From positions 1 through 38,513 of the forward strand of contig UBTA01000091.1 of NCBI GenBank assembly GCA_900468065.1: a stretch of DNA of 38,513 nt, written 5' to 3'. Origin of the DNA: Hyphomicrobiales bacterium (GTDB lineage: Bacteria > Pseudomonadota > Alphaproteobacteria > Rhizobiales > Rhizobiaceae). Under the pieces are notes generated by a model. The model had not been told where the DNA came from. It saw only the letters and a program-made list of their open reading frames with translations, and made no database searches. Every line of letters starts with the position of its first letter. The first letter of the stretch is position 1. Made by a program: the position numbers and the translations under genes. Positions 24,759 through 33,482 of this stretch are shown one piece after another.

Positions 24759-27035
24759 TCAGGCGTAAGTCGATACCTTGGATGCGGCGAGTGCAGCCAC
24801 ATTCAATAGACCGCGCGCAGAGATGGACGGCGTGACAATGAATGCCTTGTTGCTCATTCCCATCAGGATCGGTCCCACCTCAATTGCTTTTGGCACCGCA
24901 CGCAGAATGCTACGGGTCACACCGGCTGCCTCTGCGTTCGAAAAAATAAGAACATTGGCGCGGCCGGCGAGGCGCCCATTCGGGTAGATGCGCTCGCGGT
25001 GAACGGCATCGAGCGCAGTTTCCACATTCATCTCGCCTTCGTACACGAATGATAGCTCCTCAGCATCAAGGAGGTCCATCGCTTCCCGTACGGATTTGCC
25101 CGACTGACTATTGAGATTGCCAAATTCGGAATCTGAGATCAGGGCAACCTTGGGCTCCACACCAAAGCGGCGAACGTGTCGCGCGGCCGATTTGGCAATT
25201 TCAGCGAGCTCTTGGGATGTGGGGAAGCGATGAACATGCGTGTCGGCAAGGAAGAGCGGCCCATCGTCCAGAAGCATCAGTGACAGAGAACCGACTGCTG
25301 TGCGTCCGTCTCTGGCCAATACTTGTGAGACATGGTTGAGATGCCAATTATAATGCCCAAATGTCCCGCAAATCATGCTGTCTGCTTCGTCGCGATGCAC
25401 CATTAACGCAGCGATTGCTGTCGAATTCGTGCGCAGCACCGTTTTGGCGAGATCTGGTGTGACGCTTTGGCGTCTGAGAAGCTGGTGGTAGGTTGTCCAG
25501 TAGTCTCGATATCGAGGGTCGTCCTGTGGATCGGCAAGCTCATAGTCAACTCCACGCCTGAGGTCGAGACCTTCCCTCTCTATCCGCGCCTCCACAACAT
25601 CAGCCCGGCCGACGAGAATGGGCCGGCTTCGCAACTCCTCTCGGATGGTCCGAGTGGCACGAAGCACACGCTCGTCTTCACCCTCGGCAAACACGACCCT
25701 TCGATCGGAGGAACGCGCGGTCTCAAACACACGACGCATGATTGTGTGGGATTTAAATACTTGCGCATTCAACCCGCTGCGATACGCTTCCAGGTCAAGA
25801 CTGCGCGTCGCGACCCCGGATTCAATTGCTGCGCGCGCGACTGCATGTGCAATGGTTGGAAGCAGCCTCGGGTCAAATGGCTTTGGGATCAGATAGTCAC
25901 GCCCAAAGCTCAATCGCTCGCCCTGATATGCCTGCCCCACTTCTGCCGAGACTGGTGCACGTGCCAGACCGGCGATCGCCTCAACACAAGCAAGCTTCAT
26001 CGCGTCATTGATTTCAGTGGCGCCGACATCGAGCGCACCCCGGAAAATGAAGGGAAAGCAGAGAACGTTATTAACCTGGTTCGGATAGTCCGAGCGACCG
26101 GTCGCGATGATTGCGCGGGGCGCTGCCTCGCGTGCATCGTCCGGCATAATTTCCGGATTTGGATTGGCAAGGGCGAAGATGATCGGGCTGTCAGCCATTC
26201 GGGTGACCATCTCTTTTGTGAGGACGCCGGGCCCCGAGACACCCAGGAAAAGATCTGCGCCAACGACCGCATCCTCCAATGTACGAGCATCAGTGGTGCG
26301 GGAGAACTCTTGCTTCTCAAATGAAAGATCGTTTCGATCATCGTGAATTACACCCTTGCTGTCCAGGAGGGTGATGTTTTGGCGCTGTAATCCCATGACA
26401 ATGAGCATCTTGAGGCAGGCAATACCTGCAGCACCCGCACCAACCGCGACAACGCGGATGTCCTCGATCTTCTTACCCGAAAGCTCGAGGGCATTGAGCG
26501 CAGCTGCCGAGGCCACAATTGCCGTTCCATGCTGGTCATCGTGGAAGACCGGGATGGTCATCTTCTCCCGGCAAAGTCGTTCGACAATAAAGCAATCCGG
26601 CGCCTTGATATCTTCTAAGTTCACGGCTCCGAAGGTAGGCTCAAGCTTGCAAATGAGTTCAGCCAGCTTCGTGGGATCATTTTCGTTGATTTCGATATCG
26701 AAGCAGTCGACCCCGGCGAATTTCTTGAAGAGAACGGCCTTGCCCTCCATGACGGGTTTAGAGGCCAACGCACCTATGTTTCCGAGGCCAAGGACGGCGG
26801 TTCCATTCGACACAACCGCTACAAGGTTACCTTTCGCCGTAAAACGCACCGCGTGCTCGGGATTGCCCTCAATTGCAAGGCAAGCCTCCGCGACGCCAGG
26901 TGAGTAAGCGTTGGCCAAATCCCGCCCCGTTGCCATCGGCTTCGTTGCCCGTATTTCCAATTTTCCGGGCCGGGGGAACTCATGATAGTCGAGCGCTTCC
27001 TGACGTTTTGTCTGTGTGGCTGTGCCATCAGTCAT
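24759..27035 (-). CDS. maeB: NADP-dependent malic enzyme, MaeB type
   Basis: A 758-aa two-domain enzyme that decarboxylates malate to pyruvate with NADP reduction. Residues 1 to about 430 are the malic enzyme part (AYSPGVAEACLAI; KFAGVDCFDIEI; FHDDQHGTAIV; nucleotide motif VVAVGAGAAGIACLKM; ANPNPEIMPDDA). Residues from about 435 on are a phosphotransacetylase-like domain (VVFAEGEDERVLRATRTI; ICGTFGHYNWHLNHV) that in rhizobial MaeB is regulatory and binds acetyl-CoA. Full length, no defects seen. It lies downstream of the ABC transporter with a 212-base gap, so it may have its own promoter. In this locus it could supply pyruvate and NADPH when 2-oxoglutarate from sugar acids floods the TCA cycle. 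Confidence 0.95.
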   Translation of the reverse strand: MTDGTATQTKRQEALDYHEFPRPGKLEIRATKPMATGRDLANAYSPGVAEACLAIEGNPEHAVRFTAKGNLVAVVSNGTAVLGLGNIGALASKPVMEGKAVLFKKFAGVDCFDIEINENDPTKLAELICKLEPTFGAVNLEDIKAPDCFIVERLCREKMTIPVFHDDQHGTAIVASAAALNALELSGKKIEDIRVVAVGAGAAGIACLKMLIVMGLQRQNITLLDSKGVIHDDRNDLSFEKQEFSRTTDARTLEDAVVGADLFLGVSGPGVLTKEMVTRMADSPIIFALANPNPEIMPDDAREAAPRAIIATGRSDYPNQVNNVLCFPFIFRGALDVGATEINDAMKLACVEAIAGLARAPVSAEVGQAYQGERLSFGRDYLIPKPFDPRLLPTIAHAVARAAIESGVATRSLDLEAYRSGLNAQVFKSHTIMRRVFETARSSDRRVVFAEGEDERVLRATRTIREELRSRPILVGRADVVEARIEREGLDLRRGVDYELADPQDDPRYRDYWTTYHQLLRRQSVTPDLAKTVLRTNSTAIAALMVHRDEADSMICGTFGHYNWHLNHVSQVLARDGRTAVGSLSLMLLDDGPLFLADTHVHRFPTSQELAEIAKSAARHVRRFGVEPKVALISDSEFGNLNSQSGKSVREAMDLLDAEELSFVYEGEMNVETALDAVHRERIYPNGRLAGRANVLIFSNAEAAGVTRSILRAVPKAIEVGPILMGMSNKAFIVTPSISARGLLNVAALAASKVSTYA

Positions 27036-27247
27036 GTGAGTTCGTTCTCCTTGCCCGAGTTATTTCACAGGCATGCAAGGCATGCCGTGCGCGAAGATTA
27101 TCCATTGTTATGCCGTTGCTGATCCCCACCGCCGACAGTTGGTCAGGCTGAAGATATGTTTGGTGGCCATCCTAAAGCGCATAGAATTTGGCGCGGCAAA
27201 GCGATTTGCTTCCCGTGTTTCTCACGACAGCACTGGCATATGCTTAT

Positions 27248-28051
27248 TCACGCGCTAACGTCTTCATCCTCGTAAAGAGCCGGGGATGAGGCCAGCAATG
27301 TGCGGGTGTATTCGTGCTGCGGGTTTTCGAACAACGCGTCAGTGGGTGCGTATTCGACGATTGCGCCCTTGTTGATCACCGCCACCCGACTGGCAACCAG
27401 CCGCACCAGCGCGAGATCGTGTGAGATGAAGATATACGCGAGTCCGAGCCGCTCCTGCAAAGACATGAGGACATTGATCACCTGCGCCTGAACCGAAACA
27501 TCTAGTGCCGAAACCGGCTCATCCAGGATCAGGATGTCAGGCTCGAGCGCCAAAGCTCGCGCAATTGCGACCCGCTGGCGTTGGCCGCCCGACATCTGGT
27601 TGGGATAGTATTCCGAGAAATACGCGGGGAGGTTCACCTGCTTCAGCAGCTCTTGTATTTTTGCGGGACGCCCAGCCTTCGACACAATATCGGTATGGAT
27701 TTCCCAAGGTTCCGAAATCAGCTGCTTGACTGACTTCCGAGGGTGTAGGGAAGCATAAGGGTCCTGAAACACCATCTGAATATGGCGGCGCTGGCGACGC
27801 ATTTCAGCGGAGTTGAGTTTGGTCAAATCGGTCCCACGATATAGCACCGCACCGCTATCTGCCTTGATCAACTGGAGCAGTGTTCGCGCCAAGGTGGATT
27901 TACCTGACCCGGATTCACCCACGATGGCGAGACAATCGCCGCGCTCAAGCGTAAAGTTGGCACCGTCGACAGCTTTCACTGAGCCGAAGGACTTATGGAG
28001 GTCGCGCACTTCAAGCAGAGGTATGCCCGTCTGTGACTGTGTCATTGTCAT
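27248..28051 (-). CDS. ABC transporter ATPase, DppF/OppF type
   Basis: A 267-aa ATP-binding subunit. Walker [10 protein letters not shown] lies near residue 47, the signature [15 protein letters not shown] near 155, Walker B DILILDEP near 175 and the switch His in YIFISHDL. The start ATG 28051 has AGGA 5 bases upstream; a TTG codon just before is also open. DppF-type subunits are usually about 320 aa; this one stops soon after [10 protein letters not shown], so the usual C-terminal extension is short. Fifth gene of a binding-protein/permease/permease/ATPase/ATPase operon (30862-32409 back to here); pairs with the neighbouring ATPase as a heterodimer. Confidence 0.93.
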   Translation of the reverse strand: MTMTQSQTGIPLLEVRDLHKSFGSVKAVDGANFTLERGDCLAIVGESGSGKSTLARTLLQLIKADSGAVLYRGTDLTKLNSAEMRRQRRHIQMVFQDPYASLHPRKSVKQLISEPWEIHTDIVSKAGRPAKIQELLKQVNLPAYFSEYYPNQMSGGQRQRVAIARALALEPDILILDEPVSALDVSVQAQVINVLMSLQERLGLAYIFISHDLALVRLVASRVAVINKGAIVEYAPTDALFENPQHEYTRTLLASSPALYEDEDVSA

Positions 28052-28062
28052 CAATGTCCTTG

Positions 28063-28950
28063 TCAGTTGAGTGCCGCAGCAACGCTAGGGCCAGAGCTAA
28101 TTACTCCCTCCCCCGGCCCGTCGGTCACGAATTCATCGGGAATCGGCGCAAGATCCCGCCAAGATCGGACACGGCCTGGATGGGCCGCCATCAACGCCTG
28201 CGTATAGGGATGGCGCGGGGATCGGAAGACCGTGTCGGTTGGCCCCTCTTCTACGATGTCGCCATTGTACATGACGATGATCCGGTCGGAAATCTGATGC
28301 GCCACTGCAAGGTCGTGCGTGACGAAGATCATGCCCATCCCCGTTTTAGCCTGAAGGGACTTTATCAGGCGAAGAATGCCCGCCTGTACTGTCACATCCA
28401 GCGCGGTAGTCGGCTCGTCAGCGATCAAGAGCTTCGGCTGGAGGCCAACCGCGAGGGCAATACAGATGCGCTGACGCATTCCGCCGGAAAACTGATGGGG
28501 ATAGTCGTGGTAGCGTTCCTTGGCATTTCTGATGCCTACCTGCTCCATCAACGCGACAGCCCGCTTCTTCGCTTCGGTTCCAGAAAAGCCCATTCGAACG
28601 GTGAAGATCTCCTTCAACTGCGAGCCGATGGAAAACACCGGATTAAGTCCGTCGAGAGCGTCCTGGAACACCATTGCAACGCCAAGGCCGCGGATCTTCC
28701 GAAGCTCGTTCTCGTCTTTGCCTACGATTTGCTCGCCTTCGAAAAGGATGCTTCCTGTAACATGGCCAGGTTCATCGACCAGTCCCATGATCGCGCGGCT
28801 GAGTACGGTCTTGCCCGACCCGCTGGCTCCGACCAGAGCAACGGATTCTCCTTGTGCGACCGAGAAATTCACATTTCTGACGGCGCTGACAGTGCCGCGG
28901 CGACTATCGAAATTCACGCTGAGGTTTCTAATGTCCAGCAAGACGCTCAT
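28063..28950 (-). CDS. ABC transporter ATPase, DppD/OppD type
   Basis: A 295-aa ATP-binding subunit, partner of the downstream ATPase. Walker A GASGSGKT lies near residue 40, the signature FSGGMRQRICIALAV near 155, Walker B KLLIADEPTTALD near 173 and IFVTHDLAV follows. The start overlaps the upstream permease stop by 4 bases (ATGA). It ends in RHPYTQALMAAHPG plus a short tail rather than the longer cysteine-containing tail of DppD. Energises uptake of the ligand delivered by the binding protein(s). Confidence 0.93.
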   Translation of the reverse strand: MSVLLDIRNLSVNFDSRRGTVSAVRNVNFSVAQGESVALVGASGSGKTVLSRAIMGLVDEPGHVTGSILFEGEQIVGKDENELRKIRGLGVAMVFQDALDGLNPVFSIGSQLKEIFTVRMGFSGTEAKKRAVALMEQVGIRNAKERYHDYPHQFSGGMRQRICIALAVGLQPKLLIADEPTTALDVTVQAGILRLIKSLQAKTGMGMIFVTHDLAVAHQISDRIIVMYNGDIVEEGPTDTVFRSPRHPYTQALMAAHPGRVRSWRDLAPIPDEFVTDGPGEGVISSGPSVAAALN

Positions 28951-29891
28951 TTGGACTCACTCCGTTTTTTCTTGGGCTTGCTGAGAAAAAGGATGTTCTG
29001 GGCCGGATCTTCAACAGCCCGCAGCCAGTTCGAAATGAGGCTCGCCGAAAGAGCGGTCAGAACAATTACGATGCCGGGGAAGACGGCAACGAACCAGGCT
29101 GTTTCAAGATAGGCCTGTCCGTCGGCCACCAGCATACCCCAATCTACGGTGGGACGCTGCAGACCGATGCCGAGGAAAGTGAGGCTCGCAGCAGCAAGGA
29201 TGACCGATGCTACCTCCAGCATGGCCAGGGTGCGAACGGTGGGAATGACGACCGGAGCAATCTCTTTTGTCATGATCCGCCAGTCCGATGCCCCCATGGC
29301 CTGGGCAACCTCAACAAAGGTTCGTTGCCTGACTTCAGCCGTCTGTGCCCTGGCGGTCCGCAGATATACAGGGATACGAGTGATGCCGAGGACAATGACG
29401 AGATTGGTGATGCTGGGATCAAGAATGAAAAGGACGACCAGCGCGAGCAGGATCGAAGGGATGGTATGAACGATATCTGCGATGCGAAGCAGAATATTGT
29501 CGACCCAGCCGCCAAAATAACCCGAGATGATGCCAAGCGTCGAGCCGATGACAGAGGAACTGCCTACCGACAGGATTGCGATTAACATCGACGTCTGAGC
29601 CCCCATCACAAGCTGAAGCAGCACAGGACGCCCAAGACTGTCGGCGCCAAGGATGAATTGAAAACCCTTTTCCAGTTGGAACGGAGGGGCAAAACGCATT
29701 AACAGCGCCTGCTTGTTGGCCAGATCCCCCACCAAGGCTGGTCCGAAAATCGCGACCAAAATAACAAATACCAGCCATGTAGCGGCGGCGACGGTCATCG
29801 GCGACGCGAAGAACATCTGCCAGCGCTCGGAGTACACGAACGTACGGTTGGTCTGCTTTTCTGTCGCTAAAGTCACAGTTTGCTCCTTCAT
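28947..29891 (-). CDS. ABC transporter permease, DppC type
   Basis: A 314-aa inner-membrane permease with about six hydrophobic segments after an N-terminal cytoplasmic stretch. The family loop HILGADSLGRDxLxxxxxGA appears as FILGADSLGRPVLLQLVMGA, with Pro in place of the usual Asp. The EAA motif that contacts the ATPase is VEVAQAMGASDWRIMTKEIA. The start ATG overlaps the DppB-type permease stop by 4 bases, so translation is coupled. Confidence 0.94.
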   Translation of the reverse strand: MKEQTVTLATEKQTNRTFVYSERWQMFFASPMTVAAATWLVFVILVAIFGPALVGDLANKQALLMRFAPPFQLEKGFQFILGADSLGRPVLLQLVMGAQTSMLIAILSVGSSSVIGSTLGIISGYFGGWVDNILLRIADIVHTIPSILLALVVLFILDPSITNLVIVLGITRIPVYLRTARAQTAEVRQRTFVEVAQAMGASDWRIMTKEIAPVVIPTVRTLAMLEVASVILAAASLTFLGIGLQRPTVDWGMLVADGQAYLETAWFVAVFPGIVIVLTALSASLISNWLRAVEDPAQNILFLSKPKKKRSESK

Positions 29892-30805
29892 GACAGGCGC
29901 ACACGAGGATCGACGATCATGTAAATGATATCGATGAGGAGGTTCAGAGTGATGATGGCAAGGCCAACCAGCACGATGGATGCCTGCAGAACAGGAAAGT
30001 CACGGGCCATGATCGCGCCGACGATCAGCCGCCCAATTCCTGGGAAGGCAAAGACCACGCTGACGATCACGGCACCATTCAGTTTGCTTGCGGCGATGTC
30101 GCCGGCGACCGCGATGATCGGCAGTGCTGCGTTGCGTAGCGAATGTCGAAAAATCAGCCTCAACGATCCGAATCCACGCGCGCGCGCATTCCGAACGTAG
30201 CCCGACGTTAACACGTCGATCATCGCTCCGCGCACCACCTGGGTCAGCACGCCGATCGGGCTAAGGCTGATCGTAGCCACCGGTAGGATCCAGGATTTCC
30301 AGCTGTAGCTGCCGGAGGTTGGAAGCCATTGTAGCTGAATGGCAAAGATCAGAATGCTGACAATAGCAAACCAGAAAACAGGGACGCTACCGGCGATCAG
30401 CGACAGAATAGTGATGATCCTGTCGGGTCTGCGGAAGCGATAGGCCGCGGCGATGGATCCTAAAATGACTGCGGTGACAACGGACACGACCATTGCGATT
30501 CCCGCCAGAGCAAGCGTCATCGGCATTTCGCTGAGCGCGGCTTCCATGGCCGGTCGCTGCTGCCAGATCGAGTCGCCGAAATCACCCTGCGCGGCGTTGC
30601 CGAGGAAGATCAGGAACTGTTTGTATAGCGGCTGATCCAGACCATAGGCCTGTTCGAACGCGCGGATTTGCGCCTCGGTCCCACCTTCCGGGAAGAACAG
30701 ATCGATAGGTGATCCTGTCAGGCGCGCCAAAAAGAACACCATGACCACGACGCCGATTAGAGTCACCGCGCCTGACAGAAGGCGTCCGCGAAGGAAGGTA
30801 ACCAT
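29888..30805 (-). CDS. ABC transporter permease, DppB type
   Basis: A 305-aa inner-membrane permease. The start is ATG 30805 (MVTFLRGRLLSGAVTLIGVV), preceded by AAGGAGAG; the frame is open ten codons further up without family match. The first helix is at the N-terminus, the periplasmic part contains EQAYGLDQPLYKQFLIFLGN, and the EAA motif is VRNARARGFGSLRLIFRHSL. Forms the channel with the DppC-type permease. The gene follows its binding protein by 56 bases. Confidence 0.94.
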   Translation of the reverse strand: MVTFLRGRLLSGAVTLIGVVVMVFFLARLTGSPIDLFFPEGGTEAQIRAFEQAYGLDQPLYKQFLIFLGNAAQGDFGDSIWQQRPAMEAALSEMPMTLALAGIAMVVSVVTAVILGSIAAAYRFRRPDRIITILSLIAGSVPVFWFAIVSILIFAIQLQWLPTSGSYSWKSWILPVATISLSPIGVLTQVVRGAMIDVLTSGYVRNARARGFGSLRLIFRHSLRNAALPIIAVAGDIAASKLNGAVIVSVVFAFPGIGRLIVGAIMARDFPVLQASIVLVGLAIITLNLLIDIIYMIVDPRVRLS

Positions 30806-30861
30806 CCTTAACTCTCCTTGAAGGACGGGTTCCATTTCGGAACCCGTAATGTCACTGTTAA

Positions 30862-32409
30862 TCAGTCCGTGACCGTCACGTCTGAGATAAGGATTTCGAT
30901 ACCCGTCAGAGGGTTCGGCTTATAATTGATGCCACGGCCGAGCATCATCAGCTGAACCTGTTCCGCGACACCTTCCATCGTCATCTCGTCAAGATGCAGG
31001 ATCTTTGCTGCTTCCTGATAAAGCTGTGCGCGCTGGTCAGCCTGGGCAGCGTCGGCCTCTTTGATAAGTCGGTCGACTTCGGTATTGCACGTGGATGAAT
31101 TCGTGCCCTTGCACGTGATGTAACGCGGGTAGCTGAAGCTGGCGTCACCTGATGTGTTGTCGTGCGAAATCATCAACATGTTGCTTTGCTGTCCCTCCGG
31201 GAAGGGCTGACGCAGATAAGTCCGCCACGCCGTCATCTCGATGCTGAGGATCCGAGGCTTGAGACCAACCTCTTGGAGGTATTGTGCGATTGCCTGAACG
31301 AACTCATTGGATCCTGGGAACAAGTCGGTCTTGGTCACGATCAGAAATTCCGTCTCGACGTCATGTCCGTCTGCCTTTGCGGCCGCAATCAATTCACGCG
31401 CGCCGTCCGGATCGAAGCTGAGTGAGCTGCTGTCGAAGTTGGAGATGTAACCGTTCACCTGCGGACCCAGCATCTGGTACCACGGGCCGCCGGTCCGGCC
31501 CATCAGGACCTCTACAAGGGTATCACGATCAATCGCCTTGGAAACGGCTTGACGCACGCGTGGATCGACGAATGGCTCCTTGTCGTGGCGGAGCCGGTAA
31601 AGCACAATCCGATTGTCCTTGAACTCGACGGTACGATCGTCTTTGGTGGCGTGCTGAGCGCTGATAGCGGTGGCAATCTGTGCTTCGCCGGCAGTGATCA
31701 TACCTGCACGTACCGCGGGGTCAGAACGATAAACGTAGGTGACATCTTTTACCTGTGGCGCCTCGCTCCAGTAGTCGTCGAACCGAGTGAGTTTGATGTG
31801 CTGTCCCTGAATACGCTCAACGAAACGATAGGGGCCGGTGCCTACGGGTCGCGTCGTTTTCTGCGCCGTTTTCTGTGTTTCCATCCCGCCGATGTCGATG
31901 TAAGAAAATCGCAGCGGCAGAATCGGATCGGGATGCGTTGTTGTCACGCGAAGGGTTAGGTCATCGGCGGCTTCCGCCTGCACGGGCTCAGGAATTTGGC
32001 CACTGTTAAGGCATGCGGTTGCCTTCCCGTCGATTTCGAAGCCAGCCTGCGTCCGCATCACGTTGGCGGCTGCTGTTTTGGCGTCGAATGCGCTGCCATC
32101 GTGGAATTTCACGTTTGGCCTGAGTTTGAATTCCCAGACCAGATCACCCGTCTGTGACCAGGATTCGGCCAAAAGGGGCTCCAGCTTACCGTCTTCGGGT
32201 TTCACATGGGTTAGGGACTGATAGATGTTACCGCGTGCGATATTCGCGTTCTGAGCCGGCTGAGTATCGCAGGAATCCAGCGAATCTGGCTCTACTGCGA
32301 CGGCAACAGTAATCGCCGGGTCGATGGGTGTTGCGTATGCCGATGACATGCCTGCAACCGCTAAGATCGCGATGGCGCTGGTGCGCAGGATTTGGGCGCT
32401 AAAAGTCAT
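30862..32409 (-). CDS. ABC binding protein, oligopeptide/nickel type (operon copy)
   Basis: A 515-aa periplasmic solute-binding protein of family 5. The start ATG 32409 has GGGAGGAG upstream; the signal peptide ends at SSAYA. Family marks: DLVWEFKLRPNVKFHDGSAF, VGTGPYRFVERIQG and VRQAVSKAIDRDTLVEVLMG. It heads the transporter genes of its own operon and is a close paralogue of the orphan protein at 15586-17133 (same length, about 70% identical by eye, four cysteines shared). It lies 73 bases downstream of a sugar-acid dehydrogenase gene, so the transporter is likely cotranscribed with the catabolic genes. The ligand is probably an acidic sugar or sugar-acid conjugate; family 5 includes such non-peptide ligands. 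Inference from context. Confidence 0.92.
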   Translation of the reverse strand: MTFSAQILRTSAIAILAVAGMSSAYATPIDPAITVAVAVEPDSLDSCDTQPAQNANIARGNIYQSLTHVKPEDGKLEPLLAESWSQTGDLVWEFKLRPNVKFHDGSAFDAKTAAANVMRTQAGFEIDGKATACLNSGQIPEPVQAEAADDLTLRVTTTHPDPILPLRFSYIDIGGMETQKTAQKTTRPVGTGPYRFVERIQGQHIKLTRFDDYWSEAPQVKDVTYVYRSDPAVRAGMITAGEAQIATAISAQHATKDDRTVEFKDNRIVLYRLRHDKEPFVDPRVRQAVSKAIDRDTLVEVLMGRTGGPWYQMLGPQVNGYISNFDSSSLSFDPDGARELIAAAKADGHDVETEFLIVTKTDLFPGSNEFVQAIAQYLQEVGLKPRILSIEMTAWRTYLRQPFPEGQQSNMLMISHDNTSGDASFSYPRYITCKGTNSSTCNTEVDRLIKEADAAQADQRAQLYQEAAKILHLDEMTMEGVAEQVQLMMLGRGINYKPNPLTGIEILISDVTVTD

Positions 32410-32482
32410 TGTATCTCCTCCCTTATTTTTTTGCTTGTAAGTCCGGCCGAACCGCAGAATGAAGTTCGGCCGGCGATCTGCT

Positions 32483-33475
32483 TCATGTGCGCGGTGTAAA
32501 CATGTCGGACCGGGAAAGCGCATTCAGCAATGGCTGGGCATTTCGGTAACGCTGGATGTTCTCGAGCAAAGTGTCGATCACACGCTGGGTTCGGTCAGGC
32601 AGCACCGGTGTCTGGTGGGGCGTAATGACAACGTTTGGCTCGTCCCAAAGTGGCGATTCCGCTGGAAGCGGCTCCTGCTCGAATACGTCCAGGCCAGCGC
32701 CGGCAATCTGGCCGTTGCGCAAAGCCACGAGTAGGGCTTTTTCATCGATTACGGCGCCACGGGCCATGTTGATGATAAAGGCAGTGTCGCGCATCCGTGC
32801 AAACTGTTCGGTAGAAAACATATGATAGGTTTCGTCATTCAGCTGCGTGGCCAGCATGATGACATCGGATGCGTCGATCAGATGTTCGATCTGGTCGCCG
32901 TTCTGCGCACAAAGCATCTGATCGACTGAGGGATGGGCAGGACGCGGGCTTCGGTTGAAGGCGATGACCTTCATCTGGAATGCTTTACCTAGGACAGCCA
33001 TCTCCCTTCCTGTGTGCCCGAAACCGACGATACCAAGTGTTTTTCCTGCTAGGCTGAGCCTCGTCCCATAGTCGGGTATCCCGCGCCAGACGTGGTTATC
33101 CTGCGACTTGAATAGATTCCTTGCATCGAAGGTAAGGGCCAGCGCAAAGTAAAATCCATGCTGCGCCAGAGCGGCTGCCGATCGCCCAGCCGATCCCGAA
33201 ACAAGCAGCCCTTTCTCGAAAACTTCGGGCCGTGCAGAGCGGGTCAATCCGGAATGACCGCAATGTACCCATTTCAGCTTCGGGGCTTTTAGATAGCGCT
33301 CGTCCAGATCGCTGGACACCACTGCCACATCGGCTGTTTCAAGGGCCTTCCGAATGGTAGTATCATCGTCGGGCGATGCCAGGACGACTTCCGCCGGAGC
33401 GAATGCGCGCTCGACCTGCTTTAGGTATTCATCGGCGAAGGGAAGTGTACACAGCACTTTTTCGATTTTTGTCAT
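32483..33475 (-). CDS. D-2-hydroxyacid dehydrogenase
   Basis: A 330-aa NAD(P)-dependent enzyme of the D-isomer-specific 2-hydroxyacid dehydrogenase family. The start is ATG 33475 with GAGG 5 bases upstream, 7 bases after the enolase-superfamily gene. The nucleotide motif is TLGIVGFGHTGREMAVLG. The catalytic triad is intact: Arg in INMARGAVIDE, Glu in GLDVFEQEPLP and His in VVITPHQTPV. Family members reduce glyoxylate, hydroxypyruvate or related 2-oxo acids, or oxidise D-2-hydroxyacids. Here it may act on hydroxypyruvate/glyoxylate or on a sugar-acid intermediate; the substrate is not readable from sequence. Confidence 0.9.
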   Translation of the reverse strand: MTKIEKVLCTLPFADEYLKQVERAFAPAEVVLASPDDDTTIRKALETADVAVVSSDLDERYLKAPKLKWVHCGHSGLTRSARPEVFEKGLLVSGSAGRSAAALAQHGFYFALALTFDARNLFKSQDNHVWRGIPDYGTRLSLAGKTLGIVGFGHTGREMAVLGKAFQMKVIAFNRSPRPAHPSVDQMLCAQNGDQIEHLIDASDVIMLATQLNDETYHMFSTEQFARMRDTAFIINMARGAVIDEKALLVALRNGQIAGAGLDVFEQEPLPAESPLWDEPNVVITPHQTPVLPDRTQRVIDTLLENIQRYRNAQPLLNALSRSDMFTPRT

Positions 33476-33482
33476 TGTAGCC

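Noticed and set aside
28033-29112. 359-codon plus-strand frame opposite the ABC transporter ATPase genes
   Set aside because: Antisense to well-supported genes, with no family match.
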